Below, one piece after another: positions 8,073 through 15,114 of a stretch of 24,632 nucleotides of DNA. Each line of letters begins with the position of its first letter. Position 1 is the first letter of the stretch. Source of the DNA: a virus. The notes under the pieces were generated by a model that was given only the letters and a program-made list of their open reading frames with translations, searched no databases and was not told the origin of the DNA. The position numbers and the translations under genes are program-made. The stretch covers positions 1 through 24,632 of the IMG/VR virus record IMGVR_UViG_3300032309_000155. One strand, written 5' to 3'.

Positions 8073-11000
8073 ATGGCTACAGGTGGTCTTTACGGAAATG
8101 CTTCCGAATCAGTTGGACTTTACGGCAATACCACCAATTTTGGCGGTACATATTTTGAGTGGTTTATTTTTCGTGAATCAGCCACTGCGCCAGCTACGCC
8201 AACAGGCGGTTCATGGGATTTTTTAACTAATGTAGGCGTGCCTCCCGCAGGTTGGACAACTGCGCCTCCTACAAATCCAACAAACATTGTTTGGTTTTGT
8301 ATTTCTATTGTTAACAGTCGTAGTACTGCAGCATTGACTTGGACTACACCTGCGCCTTTGGTAAAAAATGGACCAACAGGACCTACAGGAAACTTGGGAC
8401 CTACAGGCCCTACGGGAGCTACAGGAGCTGCAAGCACAGTAGCAGGACCCACAGGTTCAACTGGTGCTACAGGACCTACAGGACCCACAGGAGCCGCATC
8501 TACAGTGGCGGGACCCACAGGACCTACAGGATCAATTGGTAATACAGGACCCACGGGCCCAACAGGAAATACGGGAGCTATTGGACCCACTGGAAATACA
8601 GGATCGACAGGTCCTACGGGTCCTACAGGAGCGGATTCAACAGTTGCGGGACCTACAGGACCCACGGGAACTACAGGCGCAGGTGGACCTACAGGACCAA
8701 CGGGAAATATTGGAAATACAGGACCTACAGGTCCCACAGGTGCGGTTTCTACAACGCCAGGTCCTACGGGTCCCACGGGCGCAGCAGGATCGGGCACAGT
8801 TACATCAGTTGGTGGTACTGGCACAGTTAGCGGATTGAGTCTATCAGGCACAGTTACGACATCTGGCAATTTGACGCTTGGTGGTACGCTTGATTTGTCA
8901 GCACCTCCTGCAATTGGTGGCACAACTCCAGCCGCAATTACAGGCACAACTATTACTGCTAATACAAAATTTAGTGGTAGCAGTTTTGATGCGTCAGGCT
9001 CTGGCGGTGGTGCTTTAAGAACTTTAGCGGGCGCAAATTGTTTGCAATGGGGCGCTGCCGATGCGGTAAACCTTACGCTTAACGGCCCGTTCAACATGAA
9101 TCCTGCTAATGCAACCATTCAGATTTCTCCAACAGGTACAGGCACTTTAACGATTAATCCTGCAACTGCGGGAACAATCAACAATATGAGCATCGGTGCT
9201 ACTACAGCAGCCACTGGTGCTTTTACAACCCTAACCACAACAGGAACAATTAACTTGTTGACTGTTGGTCGTGGTGCGGGTGCTGTGTCTACCAATACTG
9301 CGGTGGGTGCTAGTGCTTTGGCGGCTAATACAACAGGCAATTTAAATACTGCTTTGGGTTTTGAGGCGTTAAAAGCAAACCTTGATGGCGCAGAAAATGT
9401 GGCGGTGGGATACAGGGCTTTAGATGCCAACACAAGTGGAACTAATAACATTGCAATGGGCAGAAATGCTTTAGGTGCAAATATTAGCGGAAGTGCAAAT
9501 GTGGCGGTTGGCGATGGTGCTTTAGTAGGAAATCTTGCGGCTAATTTCAACGTCGCTTTTGGCAATGACGCATTAGGCGTTAACTCAACGGGTGCAAATA
9601 ATACTGCAATTGGTTTTTCAGCACTTTACTATAATTTGTCAGCATCAAGCAATACCGCTATCGGTTTTCAGGCTGGGTACAACAACTCGACTGGTGCTGG
9701 TAACTTCTTTGGTGGTGACAGAGCAGGGTGGACAGGTACTGCCACCACAAACAACACAGCAGTAGGCGCACAGTCTTTGTACTTTACAACTGGCAACTTC
9801 AACACTGCTGTTGGTAATGGTGCTGGGTATTATTCATCAACTGGCGTAAGCAACACTTCTGTTGGCTATCATGCGTTCCTTGGTCAAAGCGGAGTGACCA
9901 CTGGCTCTTACAACACAGCAATTGGGCAAGATGCTCTTGCCTCTAATACCACAGCATCTAACAACACTGCTGTAGGTTATCAGGCGGGATTTAACACCAC
10001 TACTGGAGCGCAAAATACGGCTATTGGAAGCAATGCACTTAAAGCAAATACAACTAACAGTAACTCTACTGCTGTTGGAATGAACGCTTTAGCAAGTGCT
10101 ACTGGCACTGATAACACGGCTGTTGGTTCTTATGCAGGTGCTACCACTACAGGCGGTTCTTACAACGTCATGGTTGGCAGTTCTGCCATGATTTACAACG
10201 TAACGGGTTCGTACAACACCGCAGTTGGTGGAAGTTCAATGGTTAACAATACGGCTGGTGAAAACACTGCTATTGGTTATTCCTCTTTACCCGCAAACAC
10301 TTCTGGAACATACAACGTTGCTATTGGTAAGAATGCACTTAACGCCAACACCACGGCTTCTAGTAACACTGCTGTCGGTTGGCAAGCGGGGGCTACAAAC
10401 ATAACTGGAGCAAACAATACTTATCTGGGAACCCAAGCGGGTAGAGATGCAACATCTGGCGCAAATGTATTTATTGGTAAAGATGCTGGCTTGACCGTAA
10501 CAAGCGGTGAGGGAAATATTTATATTGGCCTTGGCGCAGGCTCCAATGTTAGTGCGGGTACTGGCACACTAAACACAGCAGTTGGCTATCTGTCAGGTAA
10601 TGCAATAACCACTGGCACATTGAATACGTTTGTGGGTTCTGAAAGTGGAATAAAAAACACCACGGGCAGTAGAAATACGGCTCTTGGGTGGACTGCTCTA
10701 GATGCTAACACTACTGGGGAATTCAATACAGGACTTGGAGCAGAAGCACTTGGTTCAAATACTACAGGAATACGAAACACCAGTGTTGGTATGCAGTCTT
10801 TGTATACTAACTCTACTGGTCAATACAACGTAGCTTTAGGTTATGCCACCCTTTACTCCAACACCACAGCATCTGAAAACACGGGTATAGGTTATCAAGC
10901 TGGGTATAGCACTGCATCAGGCCCCGGTAATGTTTCTGTTGGTGCTTATGCGGGATATACCATTACGGGACAATACAACACCGCAATTGGTCGCTATGCA

Positions 11001-11906
11001 ATGGGTGACACTGGCGACAAATCGGGCGGCTTTAACGTTGCCATTGGAAATGGTACAGGGCGACTGTTAACTACAGGAGAAAAAAATACTTTAGTTGGTT
11101 TTGTAGCTGGAGAATATATAACCACTGGTTCTAAAAACTCAATACTTGGTGCATTTAGCGGCAACCAAGGTGGCCTAGACATTCGCACATCAAACAACCG
11201 AATCGTGCTGTCTGATGGGGATGGGAATCCACGGGGTATTTTTGATGGTTCTGGTAATTTCTTGGTGGGGAAAACAGTAGATAGTTTCGGAACTGCTGGG
11301 ACTACGATATATTCCAGTGGAGAAGTTAATTTCGTCAGGTCGGCAGCTACTGTCCTATACGTAAATAGATTAACAGATGATGGGAATTTAATAGAACTTG
11401 CCCAAGCCAACACAACAGAAGGCTCTATCTCTGTATCAGGAACAACTGTTTCATACAATGGCGGTCACTTATCTCGATGGGCGCAAACAACCACAACTAA
11501 AGACGAATCAATAGTCAAAGGTACAGTTTTGTCTAACCTTGATGAAATGAATGTCTATACAAAAGATGGACAACCTGTTGCTAATGAGCAATTAAACAAA
11601 GTCAAAGTATCTGACACCGAAGGCGATGCAAACGTGGCTGGTGTATTTGTTAACTGGTCACATGATGAAGACCACAATGTTGACGAAATCAACATGGCGA
11701 TGACGGGCGACATGATTATTCGCATTGCTCAAGACGTAACTGTTGTTCGTGGTGACTTGCTTATGTCTGCTGGTGATGGAACTGCCAAGCCACAAGGCGA
11801 TGACATTGTTCGCTCTAAAACTGTTGCAAAAGTAACTTCAAACCACATCACTTGCACATACGCAGATGGCTCATATTGTGTCCCATGCGTTTTAATGGCT
11901 TGTTAA
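8073..11906 (+). CDS. Giant tail fibre: collagen-like stalk, 37 x 17-residue repeats, C-terminal chaperone-like domain
   Basis: A 1277-residue fibre protein, presumably trimeric and involved in host binding. In order: an N-terminal segment with two GLYGN motifs and [10 protein letters not shown] (1-33), probably for virion attachment; a Trp/Pro domain (26-97) also found in the second fibre; a collagen-like Gly-X-Y stretch (100-238) of 37 triplets, 22 of them GPT, with four interruptions; a linker with [19 protein letters not shown] (241-275); a tandem repeat array of type NTAVGxxALxxNTTGxx (408-1038); [19 protein letters not shown] (about 1045-1065); and a C-terminal domain (about 1075-1277) containing [17 protein letters not shown] and [16 protein letters not shown]. 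That last domain recalls Peptidase_G2-like intramolecular chaperones of neck appendages. It ends with four Cys in the last 19 residues. The repeat part resembles YadA-type head repeats in style. Start supported by AAGGA upstream. Confidence 0.88.
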   Translation: MATGGLYGNASESVGLYGNTTNFGGTYFEWFIFRESATAPATPTGGSWDFLTNVGVPPAGWTTAPPTNPTNIVWFCISIVNSRSTAALTWTTPAPLVKNGPTGPTGNLGPTGPTGATGAASTVAGPTGSTGATGPTGPTGAASTVAGPTGPTGSIGNTGPTGPTGNTGAIGPTGNTGSTGPTGPTGADSTVAGPTGPTGTTGAGGPTGPTGNIGNTGPTGPTGAVSTTPGPTGPTGAAGSGTVTSVGGTGTVSGLSLSGTVTTSGNLTLGGTLDLSAPPAIGGTTPAAITGTTITANTKFSGSSFDASGSGGGALRTLAGANCLQWGAADAVNLTLNGPFNMNPANATIQISPTGTGTLTINPATAGTINNMSIGATTAATGAFTTLTTTGTINLLTVGRGAGAVSTNTAVGASALAANTTGNLNTALGFEALKANLDGAENVAVGYRALDANTSGTNNIAMGRNALGANISGSANVAVGDGALVGNLAANFNVAFGNDALGVNSTGANNTAIGFSALYYNLSASSNTAIGFQAGYNNSTGAGNFFGGDRAGWTGTATTNNTAVGAQSLYFTTGNFNTAVGNGAGYYSSTGVSNTSVGYHAFLGQSGVTTGSYNTAIGQDALASNTTASNNTAVGYQAGFNTTTGAQNTAIGSNALKANTTNSNSTAVGMNALASATGTDNTAVGSYAGATTTGGSYNVMVGSSAMIYNVTGSYNTAVGGSSMVNNTAGENTAIGYSSLPANTSGTYNVAIGKNALNANTTASSNTAVGWQAGATNITGANNTYLGTQAGRDATSGANVFIGKDAGLTVTSGEGNIYIGLGAGSNVSAGTGTLNTAVGYLSGNAITTGTLNTFVGSESGIKNTTGSRNTALGWTALDANTTGEFNTGLGAEALGSNTTGIRNTSVGMQSLYTNSTGQYNVALGYATLYSNTTASENTGIGYQAGYSTASGPGNVSVGAYAGYTITGQYNTAIGRYAMGDTGDKSGGFNVAIGNGTGRLLTTGEKNTLVGFVAGEYITTGSKNSILGAFSGNQGGLDIRTSNNRIVLSDGDGNPRGIFDGSGNFLVGKTVDSFGTAGTTIYSSGEVNFVRSAATVLYVNRLTDDGNLIELAQANTTEGSISVSGTTVSYNGGHLSRWAQTTTTKDESIVKGTVLSNLDEMNVYTKDGQPVANEQLNKVKVSDTEGDANVAGVFVNWSHDEDHNVDEINMAMTGDMIIRIAQDVTVVRGDLLMSAGDGTAKPQGDDIVRSKTVAKVTSNHITCTYADGSYCVPCVLMAC
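8148..8363 (+). repeat. Trp/Pro domain, copy in fibre 1
   Basis: This encodes residues 26-97 of the 1277-residue fibre. The pattern is aromatic start, APATP, VPPAGW (55-61), APPTNPTN, a hydrophobic strand with Trp (IVWFCISIV) and a closing LTW-x-x-P. The same pattern occurs twice in the 740-residue fibre (15576-15815 and 15867-16100). Confidence 0.6.
8370..8786 (+). repeat. Collagen-like Gly-X-Thr repeat
   Basis: This encodes residues 100-238 of the fibre. There are 37 Gly-X-Y triplets, of which 22 are GPT; 31 of 37 have Thr in the Y position. Four near-identical 7-residue interruptions (GAASTVA twice, [14 protein letters not shown]) split it into blocks of 6, 5, 13, 10 and 3 triplets. At DNA level it is a run of near-repeats of GGACCTACAGG / GGACCCACAGG, so it is prone to length change by slippage. 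Confidence 0.9.
8793..8897 (+). repeat. GTVTSV linker module, copy in fibre 1
   Basis: A 35-codon module beginning [19 protein letters not shown] and continuing [14 protein letters not shown]. It has 30 of 35 residues identical to the module at 16686-16790 in the second fibre, but only 10 of those 30 shared residues use the same codon. Confidence 0.75.
9294..11186 (+). repeat. 37 tandem ~17-residue beta repeats, consensus NTAVGxxALxxNTTGxx
   Basis: This encodes residues 408-1038 of the fibre. I count 37 consecutive units starting N-[TV]-x-[VILF]-G. Most are exactly 17 residues (51 bases); a few are 16, 19 or 20. Typical units are [17 protein letters not shown] and [17 protein letters not shown]. 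The constant Asn, Gly and hydrophobic positions suggest a regular beta-solenoid or trimeric beta-roll shaft. Units are too diverged at DNA level to be a recent expansion of one copy. Confidence 0.9.
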
Positions 11907-11931
11907 TTTAACCAACTGAAAGGAGCCTAAC

Positions 11932-12252
11932 ATGGCAACAACTTTTACAACCCGCATCAAAGCAATGTACACCCTGCAACAACCTGACCCTAACTATGTG
12001 GTCAATGCTTTGTGGGAAGTCACTGGCGTAGACGGCACACATACTGCCTTTATCGGTGGCAACACGCAGTTCAACTCTGCTGACCAAGAGGGTGCATTCA
12101 TCCCTTACGATCAGTTGACAGAAGCCATCGTCATTGGTTGGATTCCTGAGAACCAGATTGCAAGCGCACAAGCGTGTGTTCAAGGTCAGATTGACTCAAT
12201 GATTACACCGCCTGTCAGCCCTGCAAATACACCACTGCCTTGGGTAGCATAA
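11932..12252 (+). CDS. Small conserved phage protein following tail fibre
   Basis: A 106-residue protein with a strong AAAGGAG site about seven bases before the ATG. The core VVNALWEVTGVDGTHTAFIG, a short acidic middle (FNSADQEGAFIPYDQLTEA) and IVIGWIPE...QIDSM, ending PPVSPANTPLPWVA, resemble a family of ~80-110-residue proteins near fibre genes in many phages, with the same VxNALWxxxGxDG start and PPLPW end (I recall DUF7936, not checked). It is acidic and soluble, with no signal peptide. The position immediately after the fibre gene suggests a fibre-assembly chaperone or minor tail protein; its function is not established here. Codon use is as biased as in the capsid gene. Confidence 0.72.
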   Translation: MATTFTTRIKAMYTLQQPDPNYVVNALWEVTGVDGTHTAFIGGNTQFNSADQEGAFIPYDQLTEAIVIGWIPENQIASAQACVQGQIDSMITPPVSPANTPLPWVA

Positions 12253-12258
12253 TGGGAA

Positions 12259-12280
12259 GCCACCACCCAATTTTGGTGGC
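12259..12280 (+). promoter_or_regulatory. Intergenic hairpin without U-tract
   Basis: A perfect 7-bp GC-rich stem, GCCACCA (12259-12265) with TGGTGGC (12274-12280), and an 8-base loop. No T run follows, so it does not look like an intrinsic terminator. It lies 16 bases before the start of the 49-residue ORF and just upstream of its AAGGA site. It could stabilise the upstream mRNA end or influence translation of the downstream cistrons. Confidence 0.45.
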
Positions 12281-12296
12281 AAATTAAGGAAATGCA

Positions 12297-12446
12297 ATGG
12301 AAATCGAATTAAAACTGACAATAGAAGAAGTTAATTTTATTCTTCAATCAATGGGTGAATTACCTTCTAAAACAGGTGTTTGGCCTTTGATTTTGAAGAT
12401 TAAAGAACAAGCTGAACCACAAATACCAAAGCCTACAGAGCAATGA
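12297..12446 (+). CDS. 49-residue small protein coupled to glycosyltransferase
   Basis: A short ORF (MEIELKLTIEEVNFILQSMG at its start, ending IPKPTEQ) with a TAAGGAAATGCA leader. Its stop overlaps the glycosyltransferase start in an ATGA. The pattern LKLTxEEVNxILxxxGxLP, with a second helix LILKIKEQAEPQ, resembles very small proteins in many phage tail regions, which supports it as real. It is probably two short helices with a Pro-rich tail. Function is unknown. Coupling suggests that it is made in step with the glycosyltransferase. Confidence 0.65.
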   Translation: MEIELKLTIEEVNFILQSMGELPSKTGVWPLILKIKEQAEPQIPKPTEQ

Positions 12447-13498
12447 AAATAGCAGTCTATGCCATATCTAAAAACGAGGAGCAATTTGTTCAGCGTTTTT
12501 GTGATTCGGCTAAAGATGCTGATTTGATTCTGATTGGAGATACAGGATCAACTGATAAAACAGTTGAATACGCCTTGGAATGTGGTGCAAAAATCTATGA
12601 TATTTGTATCAGTCCTTGGCGGTTCGATAAAGCTAGGGATGCTGCGCTTGCAATGATTCCCCGTGATTTTGATGTTTGTATCAGTCTAGACCTTGATGAG
12701 GTTTTAGAAGATGGTTGGCGAAAAGAGATTGAGCGGGTTTGGACTGCTGAAACAACTCGTTTGAGATACAAGTTTGATTGGGGTTCTGGAATATCGTTTT
12801 ATTACGAAAAAATCCACAGTCGTCATGGATATCACTGGCATCACCCCGTCCATGAATATCCTAGACCCGATAGCAGGATTCAGGAAATATATGCCCATAC
12901 AGATATGCTTTTGGTCAGCCACCATCCTGACCCAACCAAGTCTCGTGGCCAATATATGCCTTTGCTTGAATTGGCTATTAAAGAAGACCCACATTGCCCT
13001 AGAAACGCTTTTTATCATGCACGGGAGTTAACCTTCTATTCCCGTTGGCAAGAGGCTATAGAGGCTTTAAATCGCTATCTAGCCATGCCTGAAGCTACTT
13101 GGCCTAATGAGCGGTGTTATGCCATGCGGTTATTGGGTAAAGCCCATGAAGAATTGGGTATGGTTCACGAAGGTTTAAAATGGTACAGATTGGCTTGTGC
13201 TGAAGCTCCTAACACCCGTGAGCCTTGGTGTGAATTGGCCACCGCTACTTACAGATTAAGTATGTGGCCTGAAAGCTATGGTGCAGCACTTTCAGCTTTA
13301 AATATTACTAATAAACAGGCTGTTTACACCATGGACCCAAGCGTTTGGACTGAAAAACCATACGATTACGCAAGCATTGCTGCTTGGAGGCTTGGGTTAA
13401 AAGAACAGGCTATCGAATTCTGTAAGAAAGCTTTAGAATTCAACCCTACAGACACCCGTCTATTGACCAATCTTTCGCAGATGGAAGAAATGACATGA
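12443..13498 (+). CDS. Glycosyltransferase family 2-like protein with C-terminal TPR repeats
   Basis: A 351-residue protein predicted to transfer a sugar from a nucleotide-sugar donor. The GT-A fold start MKIAVYAISKNEE leads to IGDTGSTDKT (31-40), the nucleotide-binding signature of this GT2 subgroup. WRFDKARDAAL (59-69) and LDLDEVL (82-88) follow; the latter holds the metal-binding DxD-type motif. A His-rich stretch (HSRHGYHWHHPVHEY, 125-139) follows the catalytic core. Residues about 184-345 are helical TPR-like repeats (AFYHARELTFYSRWQEAIEA, AYRLGLKEQ-like AWRLGLKEQAIEFCKKALEF), a layout known from GT2-TPR proteins acting on surface or protein acceptors. No membrane segment is seen. It overlaps the 49-residue ORF and the nozzle gene by ATGA. 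The acceptor is unknown; the collagen-like fibre, another virion protein or host surface glycan are candidates. Confidence 0.85.
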   Translation: MKIAVYAISKNEEQFVQRFCDSAKDADLILIGDTGSTDKTVEYALECGAKIYDICISPWRFDKARDAALAMIPRDFDVCISLDLDEVLEDGWRKEIERVWTAETTRLRYKFDWGSGISFYYEKIHSRHGYHWHHPVHEYPRPDSRIQEIYAHTDMLLVSHHPDPTKSRGQYMPLLELAIKEDPHCPRNAFYHARELTFYSRWQEAIEALNRYLAMPEATWPNERCYAMRLLGKAHEELGMVHEGLKWYRLACAEAPNTREPWCELATATYRLSMWPESYGAALSALNITNKQAVYTMDPSVWTEKPYDYASIAAWRLGLKEQAIEFCKKALEFNPTDTRLLTNLSQMEEMT

Positions 13499-15114
13499 GC
13501 GATTATTCCCGCCTAAGAACTCCGTTTACCTCAATGAGCTTCACGCCAGACGTGCCAAGCAATGCTTTGGGGCCGAATGAGTACAACAGCGGGAAAAATA
13601 TTGAAGCTGATGTGCGCAGCATCAAAAAGATTTTTGGTGAGGTTCAGATTGCTTCTACCATTGCTGATATGCCCATCTTTATGGAAGGTGGGTTTAGATC
13701 AGAAACATCTTGGGTATATATCGTAGCAACCCGTAATGCATCTAGCCAAGGTAAATGGTTCATGATTACCGCTACAGGTATATCAAACATTACGCCAGGC
13801 GTGGGTGCTAATCCCAATGTGTTTCTTTCTGGTTATACCGAAGACATAAATATCACCACCTCTTGGGTTGGAAATGTCTTTTTTATCAATGACACGCTTA
13901 CTAATCCTATGTATTTCTTGCCTACAAGCAATGAAATCTCAGTATATTCTGATGCCGCATGGAATTATGATGTTGGTGTAACGTCTACTAGAGCAGCATT
14001 TGTCCGTAACTTCTGTTCTCCCAATGTGGGAAACATTCTTATTTCAGGCAATTTGACCAAAGTTATTGGCGGTACGTCTTTTAACTACCCAACAACTGTC
14101 AGATGGTCGCAAGCTTTTGCTAGTCAAGGTTATCCTGTTACATGGGAGCCAACCCTATCTAACGTGGCCAATGAGCAAGAGGTTCCTGTTCGTGGTCCTT
14201 TGGTAGACGGATTCTTTTTTGGTGGTAACTTTTATGTGTGTTCCTATTGGGATACAGTAGTTTTCTCGCCTATTTCCTACCAAAATACTACCGCTCCAAT
14301 TTTTGGATTGCGTCTTTTAAATCAAGGTCGTGGTTTGTTAAACAATAATTGTTGGACAAATACAGATGCCAATGTTTATGGTGTGGATGCCCGTGATATT
14401 TGGGTTTTTAATGGATCAGAATTTACGTCTTTAGGAAACCAAAAGGTAAAAAATTATTTCTTTTCTAACCTAAATCCTCTTTATGCAAGCAGGATTTTTA
14501 TGGTTAACAACACTTCCAAATCTCAGATTGAATTGTATTACCCTGATTTGACCTCAACAGGATGGTGCAACAAGATGTTGTCTTGGAGATATGACCTGCA
14601 AGTATGGAATGCACCTAAAGATGTCCAAAACGCTTGCATGGGCACTGAAGGACCTAGGTGGATAGACTCATCACCCGACTATTATAATTTAGCTTCTAGA
14701 GCCGTTGTGTACGCCCGTGGAGGTGTTTCTAACTCTAGGTTGGTAGAGACAGCCATTGGTAATTCATTTGTGGGTTCTGCTATCAATTCTGAATTTGAAC
14801 GTACTAACATTTCTTTGCAAACCGCAAATGGTCCAGTACCCTATTCTTCCAAAGTTTACATTCATAGACTTTTGCCCGAAATAGCAGGTACGGGTGCAGT
14901 GAGTATTACTGTCGGTGGAGCTAACTCAACTGCTCAAGCAACTACTTATGGTCAAACAGGTGTAACCAACATTGATACTGATACACCTTGGGTTACTACT
15001 CAACAAAATACTTTCCGTACTGTGGCAGTTAAATTTGGCTCAAACGATGCCACTGACACATGGAAAATGAGCGCATTGAATATGCAAGCAACTGTGACTG
15101 AGGATGCTTTCTAA
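13495..15114 (+). CDS. Tail nozzle / tail stabilisation protein (P22 gp10-like beta-propeller)
   Basis: A 539-residue protein that likely forms the hexameric nozzle below the adaptor in short tails. Diagnostic segments of the propeller-type nozzle family are TTVRWSQAFASQGYPVTWEP (about 200-220), VRGPLVDGFFFGGNFYVC (about 232-249), then TVVFSPISY, NQGRGLLNNN and ARDIWVFNGSEFTSLGNQKV. After these comes NPLYASRIFMVNNTSKSQIE leading to LYYP. This matches the order blade after blade in gp10-type nozzles: 'RWS..', 'G.lvdG', 'R..y.f..ln', 'Ei.~YP'. The N-terminus (LRTPFTSMSFTPDVPSNALG) is a short arm. Its start overlaps the glycosyltransferase stop (ATGA), and its stop overlaps the next fibre start (TAATG). 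The beta-propeller is inferred from family knowledge. Confidence 0.8.
   Translation: MSDYSRLRTPFTSMSFTPDVPSNALGPNEYNSGKNIEADVRSIKKIFGEVQIASTIADMPIFMEGGFRSETSWVYIVATRNASSQGKWFMITATGISNITPGVGANPNVFLSGYTEDINITTSWVGNVFFINDTLTNPMYFLPTSNEISVYSDAAWNYDVGVTSTRAAFVRNFCSPNVGNILISGNLTKVIGGTSFNYPTTVRWSQAFASQGYPVTWEPTLSNVANEQEVPVRGPLVDGFFFGGNFYVCSYWDTVVFSPISYQNTTAPIFGLRLLNQGRGLLNNNCWTNTDANVYGVDARDIWVFNGSEFTSLGNQKVKNYFFSNLNPLYASRIFMVNNTSKSQIELYYPDLTSTGWCNKMLSWRYDLQVWNAPKDVQNACMGTEGPRWIDSSPDYYNLASRAVVYARGGVSNSRLVETAIGNSFVGSAINSEFERTNISLQTANGPVPYSSKVYIHRLLPEIAGTGAVSITVGGANSTAQATTYGQTGVTNIDTDTPWVTTQQNTFRTVAVKFGSNDATDTWKMSALNMQATVTEDAF

Noticed and set aside
8464-8838. Plus-strand alternative frame rich in Gln, Leu and Asp over the collagen repeat
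   Set aside because: It is only a frame-shifted reading of the repetitive collagen DNA; no independent start signal.
8120-9118. 332-residue open frame on the minus strand
   Set aside because: It is the mirror of the GPT-repeat codons (yielding PVGPVGP repeats) opposite a well-supported fibre gene. It has no ribosome-binding site and no context.
9119-9565. Minus-strand open frame opposite the 17-residue repeat array
   Set aside because: Low stop-codon density here follows from the repeated Asn/Thr/Gly/Ala codons on the plus strand; composition is not protein-like for a separate gene.
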